The notes: a model not told the origin generated them from the letters alone. DNA of 64,000 nucleotides from an uncultured Chlorobiaceae bacterium (GCA_903824295.1 CAIJWE010000051.1:48798-112797); one strand, 5' to 3'. Positions 38,507-49,109 are shown, counted from the stretch's first letter. Numbers and translations are program-made.

Positions 38507-39373
38507 CTACGGCAACGGGTTACGGGTGGCGCGTATGATGGCGGCGCATGCAGCGGCAGCAGCGACGTCGTGGACACGTAACATAGTGGCGCCCCGCATC
38601 AGGGCTATCGTCTGGGCTGCAATGGTGGCGGCCAACCGTTCGGATGGCGGAGGGGTTTCACCGCCGGATGGGGTAATGGCATGGCCGAGAAAGGATTTGC
38701 GCGACAGGCCTGCCAGAATCGGACGCCCAAGGGCAAGCAGCGAATCGAGCTGATCGAGCAATTGAAAATTCTCCGCAACGCTTTTGCCAAAACCGAAACC
38801 CGGATCGATCATGATCTCTTCGATCGAATACTCTTCAGCCAGCGCAATGGAACGCGCCAAAAAACGGCCAACCCGCGTCACAATATCTTCTCCTCCCTGC
38901 TCGGAAGCCGTGCTCCACTGCATCGACTCCGGCCTCACCGCCGTATGCATCAACACCACCGCAGCCCGGTACTTCCGGCATACGGCGGGAAGATCGCGAT
39001 CGAAGGTAAAGCCCGAAATATCATTGACCATATCCGCACCCGCCTGCAATGCAGCTTCGGCCACCTCCGCCTTGTAGGTATCGATCGAAACCATGACGTC
39101 GCTTCTCTGGCGCAAAAGGGCAATCAGCGGCACCGTACGCTCAATCTCCTCACCGACAGAGACTTTTTCAGCCCCCGGTCGTGACGACTCACCGCCAACA
39201 TCAATAATCGAAGCCCCCGCCGCGATCATCGCAAACGCCTGATCAAGCGCCCGGTCAAGGTCGACGCCGCCGCAGCCCTGGTGCAACACCCCGCCGTCAT
39301 AAAACGAATCGGGCGTTGTATTCACAATACCCATAATGAGAGGCCCCGCCGAAAGATCGATCATATTGCGCAT
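38507..39373 (-). CDS. folP: Dihydropteroate synthase
   Basis: PLIMGIVNTTPDSFYDGG, IDVGGESSRPGAEKVS, VSIDTYKAEVAEAAL, DPGFGFGKSVAENFQLL. Confidence 0.96.
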   Translation of the reverse strand: MRNMIDLSAGPLIMGIVNTTPDSFYDGGVLHQGCGGVDLDRALDQAFAMIAAGASIIDVGGESSRPGAEKVSVGEEIERTVPLIALLRQRSDVMVSIDTYKAEVAEAALQAGADMVNDISGFTFDRDLPAVCRKYRAAVVLMHTAVRPESMQWSTASEQGGEDIVTRVGRFLARSIALAEEYSIEEIMIDPGFGFGKSVAENFQLLDQLDSLLALGRPILAGLSRKSFLGHAITPSGGETPPPSERLAATIAAQTIALMRGATMLRVHDVAAAAACAAIIRATRNPLP

Positions 39374-39402
39374 ACCATCCGTTTTTCGTTGTCAAAAACA
39401 AT

Positions 39403-39427
39403 CCGTAGGGGCGGGGTCATCCCGCCC
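39403..39427 (+). repeat. REP-like palindrome copy (GTAG subfamily, followed by CTCTT)
   Basis: ccgtaggggcggggtcatcccgccc. Confidence 0.92.
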
Positions 39428-39520
39428 TCTTCAACAATATCCATCCCCCCCACCCATTTTCCAATACCGATATAAAATCGTTATGTGATATGGCGTGGGT
39501 TTGGTGTTTTTTATGATGAC

Positions 39521-39687
39521 GGGCGGGATGACGATGGGGGATATTTGCGGTTATCGAAATACGGGCGGGATGACCCCGCCCCTACGGTGTGTGCCAATGG
39601 GGGGGGAATTTGTGCATTGTTGTGGGATATGACGATGCGGGGTTTTGCGGTTATCGAAATGCGGGCGGGATGACCCCGGCCCTACGG
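39521..39687 (-). repeat. Degenerate reverse-orientation 40-bp-unit array with two REP cores (39563-39587, 39663-39687)
   Basis: gggcgggatgacgatggggg...tttgcggttatcgaaatRcgggcgggatgacccc repeated. Confidence 0.85.
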
Positions 39688-40743
39688 GGTTTGCGCGAAT
39701 GGGACGGGGGTGAAGGTTATGACGAAGATTGCGATGGCCAGCCACCCGCAGAGGGTTCTTCCGGTTGAAAGGGGATGGTCATGAACGGTCGGAGGATGGT
39801 TCATGCCGACAACACGCGAAAGAATCAGGGACCACAACATCCAGCCAGGCCATGACCAGCGCAGCATCTCCGGCGGAATCAGGGCAATTGCCTCTGGATT
39901 CAGCCACGAAAGCAGCAGCTCCAGAAATGAGGGAAACCCGAGGAAAATGATAAAAAGGAGAAAAAACCGTGCAGCCGCGGCATGTCCCCTCCGGCCGAAA
40001 AGGGCATAACTGATATGGCCCCCGTCAAGCTGACCAACCGGAAGGAGATTCAGTGCCGTCACAAGAGAGCCAAGCCAGCCCGCAAAAAGAAAGGGATAAT
40101 GATACATCTCCGTCATTGGTGGAAGGTTTTTTGGCGCTATGACATACTCCATCCCCATCCAGAGCAGATTTTTACCAAGAACAAGGGTGCCCGAGGGTAC
40201 AGGAGCCTGCAAACCGCCACCGGACGCATACTCCGGATGAACGCTATAAATAAAATCCACTGGCGGAAGATTCAAAAAACCGTAAACCAGAAGCCCCACA
40301 CATACGGCAAAGCCGCCCAACGGACCCGAAACACCAATATCGAACAGAGAGTTTGTGCCCGGAATCCGCTCCCTCACCTTAATCACCGCCCCCATTGTTC
40401 CAAGGCTGAGCAGCGAGGGGAGGGGAGGCACAGGAATATAATAGGGAAGCGTTGCCTGCACACGATGGCGCAAAGCCGCAAAAAAATGGCCAAACTCATG
40501 AACCGTCAAAAAGAGAAGCAGAGATGCCGAGTAGGCCGTACCTGCTGTAAGCGAGCTGAAAAACAGCGGAAAAGAGGTGAAATTTATCGCATGGCCACCC
40601 CAGAAGGCTCCCGCCCAGAGTGTGGTCACTACCGTCAACAGAAAAAGAAACAGATGAAGAGGGTAGTTCTGACTGGCAGGAATAGCCCGTTTCAAAAAAA
40701 TCGAAAAACTCATGAAATGATTGCAGAAACAGTTACGAGGCAC
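39682..40743 (-). CDS. Site-2 protease family (peptidase M50) membrane metalloprotease
   Basis: LTVHEFGHFFAALRH (HExxH), NLLPVGQLDGGHISYALFG; stop codon within REP. Confidence 0.9.
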   Translation of the reverse strand: MPRNCFCNHFMSFSIFLKRAIPASQNYPLHLFLFLLTVVTTLWAGAFWGGHAINFTSFPLFFSSLTAGTAYSASLLLFLTVHEFGHFFAALRHRVQATLPYYIPVPPLPSLLSLGTMGAVIKVRERIPGTNSLFDIGVSGPLGGFAVCVGLLVYGFLNLPPVDFIYSVHPEYASGGGLQAPVPSGTLVLGKNLLWMGMEYVIAPKNLPPMTEMYHYPFLFAGWLGSLVTALNLLPVGQLDGGHISYALFGRRGHAAAARFFLLFIIFLGFPSFLELLLSWLNPEAIALIPPEMLRWSWPGWMLWSLILSRVVGMNHPPTVHDHPLSTGRTLCGWLAIAIFVITFTPVPFAQTP

Positions 40744-40757
40744 ACAAACCCGTTGCC

Positions 40758-40777
40758 GCCCCGCGACTTTGCGGGGC
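40758..40777. terminator. Stable GC hairpin between M50 peptidase and the heme-binding-domain gene
   Basis: GCCCCGC-GACTTT-GCGGGGC perfect 7-bp stem; no clear U-tract. Confidence 0.35.
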
Positions 40778-40794
40778 GAAGTGGCCGGGCAGGA

Positions 40795-41286
40795 CTAATC
40801 TTTATCGTTATCACCATCTTTATCCTTCACGGCACCCACTGCTGCACCACCAGCTTTTTTCTCACCAAACGTTGCCGCAAGCCCATTGGCCAGCTCAACC
40901 TTCTCCTCGGCCGTCAGCTTCGCCTCGGGATGAGCCGGCAGGTAGATAAACGGAGGCATTTTGCCCTCCCTCACCTCGCCAGCAGCCTTGTCGCCCTCAT
41001 TTTCACCCGTCGTACGTCCCCACTCCGACACATTAAACTTGCTCCGTCCAACATTGACATCGATCTGGGTTAACCACGATGCAGGCGCGATGGAACTGTA
41101 CCAGGGCCAGACGGTTTCGTTCGAATGGCAGTCCTTGCAGGCGCGGCCAAAAAGCTCACTGGTGCGAGCAGAATCCCACGTCGGTTCACCCGTGACTGCG
41201 GGGTTCTTGTGGTCGCGGCCATAAGGGACAAGCTGAATAGCCGCCAGTGCGATTACCGCTCCGGCCAGAATTTTTAAAAGCTTCAT
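40795..41286 (-). CDS. Heme-binding domain (cytochrome c-like CxxCH) protein
   Basis: N-terminal [42 protein letters not shown]. Confidence 0.85.
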   Translation of the reverse strand: MKLLKILAGAVIALAAIQLVPYGRDHKNPAVTGEPTWDSARTSELFGRACKDCHSNETVWPWYSSIAPASWLTQIDVNVGRSKFNVSEWGRTTGENEGDKAAGEVREGKMPPFIYLPAHPEAKLTAEEKVELANGLAATFGEKKAGGAAVGAVKDKDGDNDKD

Positions 41287-41516
41287 GGTGCAAATACTCC
41301 TTTCTTTTTACGGTAATTGCCGAAATATAATTTTACGTGAATATACGTGAATTTTTTGTTTAACCAGCAGGCGAGCGCGCATCAGTTGCCATGTCGAAGC
41401 GAAGAGCGGAACCATTTCCGCCTCCTGCTGGTCAGCACAGTGTAAAAATCCCCAACTAATATGTATATTTGTACATTTTATTGATGGACAATCAATGATT
41501 CAAGTATATAACACCT

Positions 41517-43346
41517 ATGGCATATTTCAACCATCTCTGTCTCGTTGAGGCTCCCCAAACCATCATTGCCCCCTTTCCCCGATTTATAACTGACTGTATC
41601 GGCGTCTGCTATTTGGCGGCCGCCGTCGAGCATGATGTTGAAAGCATTGTCATGCCCGAAAATTACTACAACGACGGTATTTTCGACAGCCTCCGCGCAC
41701 TGCTGAAAAAAAAGCCGGTTGACCTGGTAGCCATCTCCTCCATGACCGGCGCCTTCAACCAGGCCGAGCGGCTTGCAAAAATAGCAAAAGAGGCCGGTGC
41801 CTTTGTGGTCATGGGCGGCTTTCACCCCACCGCACTCCCCGAAGAGGTACTCAAACTCTCCTGTGTTGACGTTGTCGTGATCGGAGAGGGCGAGGAGACC
41901 TTCCGTGAACTGGTGCTCAACGGCCCCTCACGAGCTATCAAAGGGCTTGCCTACCGCGAAAATGGCGCCATTGTCTACACCGAACCACGCCCTACCATCC
42001 AGAATATCGACTCCATCCGCTTTCCGATGCGTTCCCTCCGCCCCAGCCGGTACGGCGAAAAAGGAGACGCCTACTCCATCGACACCATTTATACCTCCCG
42101 CGGCTGCCCCTGGAGCTGCTCCTTTTGCGCCAACGACCAGATGCACAAAGGGTGGAGAGGCCGAAGCGCCGAAAATGTGGTCGAAGAGATCGCCCTTTTG
42201 CACGACCCGAAAAACAAAAAGCTGCTCAAAATCTGGGACGCCAACTTCCTCACCAACATCGGGCGGGCCGAAAAGATCTGCGACCTCATGATCGAGCGTG
42301 GACTGACCAATTTCCGCATCATGACCGAAACAAGAGCCAAGGATCTTGTCCGGGCCGAACGGATTCTGGGTAAACTGCACAAAATTGGCCTCAGCAAGGT
42401 CGGTCTCGGCATCGAAAGCCCGAACGAAGCCACCCTTGCCCTCATGAACAAAAAAAACAGCCTTGGCGATGTTTCAAAAGCCATTACGCTCTGCCGTGAG
42501 CACCACATCGGAGCCGAAGGGTACTTCATCATCGGCCACTACACCGAAACCATTGACGATACCATGGTCTACCCCGACTTTGCCCGATCGCTCGGTCTGC
42601 GTCAGGCACTCTTCATGATCATGACCCCGTACCCCGGAACCGGCATCTTCAAAGAGTACAAAGAGGAAGGGAAGATATGCTCATTCGACTGGGACTTCTA
42701 CAACAACTACTGCCCCGTCATCGAAACCCGCACCATGAACAGCGCCACGCTGGTCGACATGCTGGCCTACTGCAACGTCGCCTTCAACCGCTACCGCTCC
42801 GTTATGAAGCGCAACACGCCCCGGGAGCTGCTGCTCAACTTTTTGATCGACCTGTTCCAGCTTTGCTTTCTCATGCGGGTCAACAAAAACCTCAACACCC
42901 GGCAGATCGCCGACCTTGTCTACAAAGCGCTCATGCGCCAGCTTGAACACGAGCATGGCCAAATCGAGGAGCCTGCGCTCCCTTCATGCAAACCGTTGTC
43001 GGAGCCACTCACCCTCCGCATCCGCCGCTCACCCGAAACAAGTGTCACCTTTACCCTGCATGAGCGCGGCGCCAACCGCCTGCTCACCATGACGGCCCAG
43101 CAACCGGGAGAGCCGCTGCCCGGCATTGACGGCCCGGAGATCAGCCTCGACAAACTGGTCGACTGCGCCTGCTCCCTCTCTATGGAGACCCTCATGAGCG
43201 CCCTCTACCGCAACGAATGGCTGCGCAACAACCCCGGACGCCTGACGGGCCAGATACTCTCCATCCTTACCGACCCCGAAATCCTGCGCTTCGGCGGCCG
43301 GCTTGCTGCCCTCTATATCGGCACCTGGCGCAAAAACAAAAGCTGA
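41517..43346 (+). CDS. B12-binding-domain radical SAM protein (BchE/BchQ-like superfamily)
   Basis: [41 protein letters not shown] (CxxxCxxC). Confidence 0.87.
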   Translation: MAYFNHLCLVEAPQTIIAPFPRFITDCIGVCYLAAAVEHDVESIVMPENYYNDGIFDSLRALLKKKPVDLVAISSMTGAFNQAERLAKIAKEAGAFVVMGGFHPTALPEEVLKLSCVDVVVIGEGEETFRELVLNGPSRAIKGLAYRENGAIVYTEPRPTIQNIDSIRFPMRSLRPSRYGEKGDAYSIDTIYTSRGCPWSCSFCANDQMHKGWRGRSAENVVEEIALLHDPKNKKLLKIWDANFLTNIGRAEKICDLMIERGLTNFRIMTETRAKDLVRAERILGKLHKIGLSKVGLGIESPNEATLALMNKKNSLGDVSKAITLCREHHIGAEGYFIIGHYTETIDDTMVYPDFARSLGLRQALFMIMTPYPGTGIFKEYKEEGKICSFDWDFYNNYCPVIETRTMNSATLVDMLAYCNVAFNRYRSVMKRNTPRELLLNFLIDLFQLCFLMRVNKNLNTRQIADLVYKALMRQLEHEHGQIEEPALPSCKPLSEPLTLRIRRSPETSVTFTLHERGANRLLTMTAQQPGEPLPGIDGPEISLDKLVDCACSLSMETLMSALYRNEWLRNNPGRLTGQILSILTDPEILRFGGRLAALYIGTWRKNKS

Positions 43347-43361
43347 CTTTACACTCAAATT

Positions 43362-45149
43362 ATGCGCAACACGCTCCGCAAGGTCTTTGGTTTTCATGAA
43401 TTTCGCCCCAACCAGGAGAGTGTTGTGCGCTCGCTGCTCGAAAAGCGGGACGTTCTGGCCGTCATGCCCACCGGCGGCGGTAAATCACTCTGCTACCAGC
43501 TCCCGGCCCTCCTCCTCCCCGGAACCTGCATGGTCATCAGCCCGCTCATCGCCCTCATGAAAGACCAGGTCGACGGCGCCCGTGCCAACGGCATCCGCGC
43601 CGCCTTCCTCAACAGCTCCCAGAACCCCGACGAACGCGACGAGGTCATGCGCCAGCTCCTCTCCGGCAGCCTCGACCTCCTCTACGTCGCGCCCGAACGC
43701 TTCATCCTCAGCCACTTCCGTGAAACCCTCAGCCGGGTTCCACTCAGCATGGCCGTCATCGACGAAGCACACTGCATCTCCGAATGGGGGCACGACTTCC
43801 GCCCCGACTACCTCTCGCTCTCCGACCTCGTCACCCTCTTCCCCGGCACCCCGGTTGCTGCCTTCACCGCCACGGCGACCCCAAGGGTCCAGCAGGAGAT
43901 TCTCGATAAACTGGCCCTGCGTAACCCCTTCATTGTCCGGGCCTCCTTCGACCGTCCCAACCTGCTCTACGATGTCCGCTTCAAAGAGCATGTTGATGCC
44001 CAGCTTGTTTCACTGCTCAACAGCAACCCCGGAAAGGCCGCCATCATCTACCGCACCAGCCGCAAAAGCGTCAACGACACCACCGCCATGCTGCAGGCAA
44101 AAGGGTTCCGCGCCCTCCCGTACCACGCCGGCCTCAGCGACCTGGAGCGCAAAAAAAACCAGGAAGCCTTCATCCGCGACCAGGCCGAAATCATTGTTGC
44201 CACCATCGCCTTCGGCATGGGGATCGACAAATCCAACATCCGCCTCGTCATCCACGCCGACCTTCCCAAAAGCATCGAAAACTACTATCAGGAGACCGGC
44301 AGGGCAGGGCGCGACGGCGAACCGGCATCGTGTACCCTGCTCTTCTCACAGGGCGACATACCAAAAATGCGCTTCTTTATCGACGCCATGACCGATGAAA
44401 CCGAGCGGGATCGGGCCCTCGCCGCTCTCTCAAGGGTGAGCGCCTTTGCCGCAACCTCCGTCTGCCGCCGCCGCACCCTCCTCAACTACTTCGGCGAGCA
44501 ATACCCCCATGACAACTGCAACGCCTGCGACATCTGCCTCGGCACCCGCGAAGTGGTTGACGCCACCCTCGAAGCGCAGATGGTGCTCTCAGCTATTGTC
44601 CGTACCGAAGAGCGTTTCGGGGCAACCCATATAGTCGATATCCTCACCGGCAGCAGGAACAAAAAAATTCTCGACTTCGGCCACGACCGCCTCAAAACGT
44701 ACGGTGTCGGCAAGGGTCACGACAAAAAATACTGGCGACGCCTGATCGACGAACTCCTCGCCCAAAAGGTGATCGAAAAATCGGAAGGGCTCTACCCGAC
44801 GCTCTTTTTGCTTCCCAAGGCATCAAGGGTATTGCGGCGCGAAGAGCCCTTCGACATTGTCCGTACGCTCGAAAAAAAAGCAACACTTCCGCTCCCCAAA
44901 TCGGACAATCTACCATACGACAACAAGCTCTTCGAACTGCTCCGCACGCAGCGCAAACAAATCGCCGACGAGCAGCAGATTCCGCCCTACGTCGTCTTCT
45001 CCGACCGCACCTTGCACGACATGGCCGCCAACCTCCCCCGAACGGCGGAAGCGATGCTCACGGTGTCCGGCGTCGGCGAAGTGAAGCTCCAGCGCTATGG
45101 GCGGCAGTTTCTCCGCCTTATCGACCGCTACTGCGACGATCAGGCCTGA
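43362..45149 (+). CDS. recQ: ATP-dependent DNA helicase RecQ
   Basis: FGFHEFRPNQESVVRSLLEKRDVLAVMPTGGGKSLCYQLPA, DEAHCISEWGHDFRPDY, QETGRAGRDGEPA, HRDC C-terminus. Confidence 0.96.
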   Translation: MRNTLRKVFGFHEFRPNQESVVRSLLEKRDVLAVMPTGGGKSLCYQLPALLLPGTCMVISPLIALMKDQVDGARANGIRAAFLNSSQNPDERDEVMRQLLSGSLDLLYVAPERFILSHFRETLSRVPLSMAVIDEAHCISEWGHDFRPDYLSLSDLVTLFPGTPVAAFTATATPRVQQEILDKLALRNPFIVRASFDRPNLLYDVRFKEHVDAQLVSLLNSNPGKAAIIYRTSRKSVNDTTAMLQAKGFRALPYHAGLSDLERKKNQEAFIRDQAEIIVATIAFGMGIDKSNIRLVIHADLPKSIENYYQETGRAGRDGEPASCTLLFSQGDIPKMRFFIDAMTDETERDRALAALSRVSAFAATSVCRRRTLLNYFGEQYPHDNCNACDICLGTREVVDATLEAQMVLSAIVRTEERFGATHIVDILTGSRNKKILDFGHDRLKTYGVGKGHDKKYWRRLIDELLAQKVIEKSEGLYPTLFLLPKASRVLRREEPFDIVRTLEKKATLPLPKSDNLPYDNKLFELLRTQRKQIADEQQIPPYVVFSDRTLHDMAANLPRTAEAMLTVSGVGEVKLQRYGRQFLRLIDRYCDDQA

Positions 45150-45754
45150 GAAGAGCCGGAGCCAGACCAGTGCCTGATCTGGACAAAAAAAATGGAAACA
45201 ATAGCGAACGGTTCGTCAAATTTGAGCGTCCAACGACTATATGGGAAGACCGTGTCGGCATAGTTTCCTGACAGGCATTTTGTTTTTTTATGAGGGCCTG
45301 AATATATATATTGCGGCGGCAAGGTCTATGCTTATGATGGAAGTTGTGTGTTTTTATGATAATGTTTTGTCGTAAAATAAGTTAAGTTGATCTGGCGTTC
45401 GGGGATTTTATGATGCAGCGTGGGCAGCAATGTTGGCGTTGCTCAAAAGAATGGCTCTTGTTACTATTTTAATACTTTAGTTGTGGCTGAAGGTTGCGGA
45501 GCATTGTATATGTATTTATCATCTACGCTAAACATTTAAGGTCTGGCTTGCCAGTACAACCATACCGATTATCTTAACATAGTGTGGATTTTCGGTATTT
45601 TACTGTACATTGCCGTACATGTAATTCTGAGACGCTCAAAATTTACTCTCTTAAAAGAGTTCAGGCAGCAAATCCTGCAATGAACCGGTTTACGTCTATC
45701 TCGCTCGGTTCCTTGTATCTGAACAAAACCTTTTTTATCGAACAGAGTTCATCA

Positions 45755-46552
45755 ATGATATTTTTCCGCATGTTTCGCCGCCCGGCAATCGCGTTGCTTC
45801 TCCTGTCGATTTTCATAACCGGTTGCGCCTCATATAAAGAATATCCGGCAGGTACCCGCCAGCGCATTAAAGGAAAGCCCGAGTCCGTCGCCCTGCGCGA
45901 AGTGGTTGAAATGGGAGCGAACCCATCCTCCTCACTCACCTCGCAGCAACCGAACGACTACCGCATCGGCCCTAACGATGTGCTCTATGTCAACGTCAGC
46001 GGAAAAGCTGAATTCGCCGGGGCAGGAAAAGGCTTCCGGGTTGACGGCTTGGGCAGCATCTATCTGCCCATTGCCGGCAAAGTTGCTGTCGGCGGTTTGC
46101 CGATCTCCGAGGTGCGCAACCGCATCTACACCGTTATGTTGCAATACTTCAACGACCCCTGGATCGTCGTCGAAATTGCCGAATACCGCCCGCGCCAGCT
46201 CTTTGTCTTTGGTGCCGTAAAAAAATCGGGTCCGCTTTCCATACCGCCGACAGGCATTAACCTTGTACAGGCTCTCGCCAATGCAGACGTGCTCGACCGG
46301 GGCGCCAATCTGAAGAAAGTAAGGATTATCCGCTCCTACTCCCCAACCGAAGGCGAACTGCTTGTTGTCGATTTCGACCGCATGCTTCGCGGGCGTGCCA
46401 TGGCGATGCAACTTCAGGAAGGCGATGTTATCTATATCCCAAAAAGTGCTCTCGCAGGCTGGAACGAGGCTATTTCAGAACTGTTGCCTTCGCTCCAGAT
46501 GTTCAGCTCAATCATGCAGCCCTACGTTACGCTCAAGTACCTGACACAGTAA
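45755..46552 (+). CDS. Polysaccharide export outer membrane lipoprotein (Wza-like, Poly_export/SLBB)
   Basis: Lipobox ITGCAS; YRIGPNDVLYVNVSG...; QLFVFGAVKKSGPLSIPPTGINLVQAL. Confidence 0.9.
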   Translation: MIFFRMFRRPAIALLLLSIFITGCASYKEYPAGTRQRIKGKPESVALREVVEMGANPSSSLTSQQPNDYRIGPNDVLYVNVSGKAEFAGAGKGFRVDGLGSIYLPIAGKVAVGGLPISEVRNRIYTVMLQYFNDPWIVVEIAEYRPRQLFVFGAVKKSGPLSIPPTGINLVQALANADVLDRGANLKKVRIIRSYSPTEGELLVVDFDRMLRGRAMAMQLQEGDVIYIPKSALAGWNEAISELLPSLQMFSSIMQPYVTLKYLTQ

Positions 46553-46592
46553 CGAGCTCAACCACACGATTAACCTTTCACCCCGCAGCGTT

Positions 46593-49046
46593 TTGACTGA
46601 ATTACAGGAACAAAATCAAAATCAGCATAATTTTCAGGAGCAGGAGATTCATCTTGCCGATTACCTCAATATTATTATCCGTCGCCAAAAACTCTTTGCC
46701 GCGGTTTTTCTGACGGTTTTTGTCAGTGCCTTTTTCTATACGTTCATGATGCGTCCGGTCTATCAGACCTCATCAACCATCAATGTTAAAAAAGACAATG
46801 CAAATATGGGGCTCAACTCGCTGATCATGTCAGGCAGCGACAACTCGCTCCAGGCTGAACTCGAAATCATCAAATCTCGCACCATTGCCGAGCAGGTTGC
46901 CGCCAAACTGAACCTCAACTGGACGATTGCCCCCTCCTCCTCCTCTGCCTCCTGTAAAATTCTTGATATTGCAACCCCGCCATCAAGAGGGAAGTTTAAA
47001 ATTATCATCACCGGACGGAGCAGTTTCGATGTCGAAGATGGCCACGGTCGAAAAATAGGGAGCGGCATAAACGGCACACTCTTTCGCCTGGCCGACATGC
47101 AGTTCACCCTGCGGCTCACCGGAAAAAATGGCGACTCTTTTGAGCTGAACCACATACCCTTATACCAGGCTGCGGGCTCCATCCGCGGGGCCATCCAGGT
47201 CAAGGAGCTGGGCCGGTCAACTAACGTTATCGAGGTCTCCTCACAGAACACCGATCCCGTTTTTGCGCGCGACATCGTCAACGCCGTGGTGCAAGCCTAT
47301 CTCGACAACAGTCTTGCCTACAAAACCCGCGAAGCCGGGCAGTCGGTCACCTTTATTGAAGAGCAGTTGCAGAACATCAAAAATGATCTTAACACCGCCG
47401 AGCTCAATTTGCAGGAGTATAAAACCTCAACCGGGGTGGTCAAGCTCGATGCCGAGGCCGAGGAGCTGATCCGGAAAGTTTCAAGTTTTGAGCAGGAGCG
47501 TGTAGGCCTCTCCCTTCGCAAAAAGCAGCTTGAATTTGCCCTTGCCTCACAGAACGAAAATATCTCACGGGGCACTCCCTACTCGCCGGCCCTCTCAACG
47601 GAGCCTCTGGTTGGCAGTATGGCTCAGGAGCTGGCCTCACTTGAGGTACAAAAGAAGGCGCTTATGGTTGAATACACCAAGAACCACCCGGCGGTTCAAA
47701 CGGTGCAGGCGCAAATTGACGAAATCCAGAAAAAAATCAAAAACACCCTCAATACCGGCATCAACAACATCACCAAGCAGGATGCCGATCTTACCCGGCA
47801 GCTCTCCATTTATGAGGGCCAACTTCTGGGCATCCCTGCACAAGAGCGTGATCTGGCGCGCTTCACCCGCCTGGCCACCGTAACGGGCGGCATCTACACC
47901 TTCCTCCTCCAAAAGCAACAGGAGGCGCGTATTGCCAAGGCATCCACCATCAGCAATATCAGCATCATTGATACGGCCATTACTCCCACATCTCCCATCC
48001 GGCCCGAAAAAACAAAATACCTCGCAATTGGCTTTTTCATCAGTCTGCTTGCCGCCATAGCCTTCGCCCTTTTTGTTGATTATCTGGATGACAGTGTCAA
48101 AAATGAAAATGAGGCAAAAAAAATACTGGGCTTTCCTTACCTCGCAACCATCCCATTTATTGGGCAAGGGCAAAAAAACAGCAAGGAAGCCGATCTGAAA
48201 AAGCAAACTGGTGGCAAAGAGGAAGAGGAGAATCTTGCCCTCATAGCGCAAACCAAGCAGAAATCGATTGGCGCCGAGTCCTTCCGCTCACTGCGCACCG
48301 CGCTGCACTTTTCATTACTCAACCAGAAGCGCAAGGTTATCGTGCTTACCAGTGCATTCTCGGGGGAGGGCAAAAGCACCATCAGTACCAATCTGGCCAT
48401 TACCATCGGCCTCACCGGTGCGCGTACCCTTCTGGTCGATTGTGACTTTCATAAGTCATCGCTCTACAAAAAAATTGGCATGCAGCAGCTCCCGGGTATT
48501 ACCGAACTGCTTGCGGGCGATATCCCGCTTGCCGGAGTGCTGCAGCCGACCGGCATACAGAATCTCACCTTTCTTTCAACCGGTACTCCTCCGCCGAACC
48601 CTTCGGTACTCCTCGGCTCTCCAGCCATGAAAGAGCTGATTGAAACGCTTAGAGAGCAGTTCGACCAGATTATTATTGACGCTCCGCCAATCCTGCCCGT
48701 GAGCGACTCCATCGTGCTCACCGCCGTGGCCGACATGGTGCTCGTTGTTATGGAAGCCGGACGTATTCCTAAAAAAGCGGCGGCTCGTCTCCGCGAAATG
48801 CTGCAAAGCGCCAACGCGCCTGTTGCCGGGTTTGTGTTCAACAACAAAACCCTCCGTGGCACCGGCTACGGCTATGGCTATGGCTATGGCTATGGATATG
48901 GCTATGGATATGGATATGGATATGGATATGGATATGGATATGGATACGGATACGGCCACGAAGAGGAAAAGCCGAAAAACAAGGTCGTTGCGCTTCTGAA
49001 AAAACTGATCCTGAAAATTGGCGAAATCCGCCTACACCAGTTGTAA
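46593..49046 (+). CDS. Wzc/GumC-type polysaccharide co-polymerase with BY-kinase domain and (GY)n tail (TTG start)
   Basis: Wzz domain, coiled coil, Walker A TSAFSGEGKSTISTNLA, LLVDCDFHKSSL, VLVVMEAGRIPKKAA, C-terminal GYGYGY... Confidence 0.93.
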   Translation: MTELQEQNQNQHNFQEQEIHLADYLNIIIRRQKLFAAVFLTVFVSAFFYTFMMRPVYQTSSTINVKKDNANMGLNSLIMSGSDNSLQAELEIIKSRTIAEQVAAKLNLNWTIAPSSSSASCKILDIATPPSRGKFKIIITGRSSFDVEDGHGRKIGSGINGTLFRLADMQFTLRLTGKNGDSFELNHIPLYQAAGSIRGAIQVKELGRSTNVIEVSSQNTDPVFARDIVNAVVQAYLDNSLAYKTREAGQSVTFIEEQLQNIKNDLNTAELNLQEYKTSTGVVKLDAEAEELIRKVSSFEQERVGLSLRKKQLEFALASQNENISRGTPYSPALSTEPLVGSMAQELASLEVQKKALMVEYTKNHPAVQTVQAQIDEIQKKIKNTLNTGINNITKQDADLTRQLSIYEGQLLGIPAQERDLARFTRLATVTGGIYTFLLQKQQEARIAKASTISNISIIDTAITPTSPIRPEKTKYLAIGFFISLLAAIAFALFVDYLDDSVKNENEAKKILGFPYLATIPFIGQGQKNSKEADLKKQTGGKEEEENLALIAQTKQKSIGAESFRSLRTALHFSLLNQKRKVIVLTSAFSGEGKSTISTNLAITIGLTGARTLLVDCDFHKSSLYKKIGMQQLPGITELLAGDIPLAGVLQPTGIQNLTFLSTGTPPPNPSVLLGSPAMKELIETLREQFDQIIIDAPPILPVSDSIVLTAVADMVLVVMEAGRIPKKAAARLREMLQSANAPVAGFVFNNKTLRGTGYGYGYGYGYGYGYGYGYGYGYGYGYGYGYGHEEEKPKNKVVALLKKLILKIGEIRLHQL
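48864..48953 (+). repeat. Fifteen GGNTAY hexanucleotide repeats encoding (Gly-Tyr)15
   Basis: GGCTAC GGCTAT x4 GGATAT GGCTAT GGATAT x6 GGATAC x2. Confidence 0.96.
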
Positions 49047-49065
49047 GGGCGTGGTCCTCCCGCCC
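49043..49065 (+). repeat. REP-like palindrome copy (GTAA subfamily) overlapping the BY-kinase stop codon
   Basis: gtaagggcgtggtcctcccgccc followed by ctctt. Confidence 0.85.
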
Positions 49066-49109
49066 TCTTCCCGAGTCATCATCAAAAGCCCTATGGGTAC
49101 TCCCGCCCC

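Noticed and set aside
43485-44391. ORFs overlapping recQ (168 aa reverse, 269 aa forward alternative frame)
   Set aside because: High-GC spurious frames inside a clear RecQ coding sequence.
48576-48999. ORFs with SISISI / MDMDMD / HIHIHI runs
   Set aside because: Other-frame translations of the (GGNTAY)15 repeat in the BY-kinase gene.
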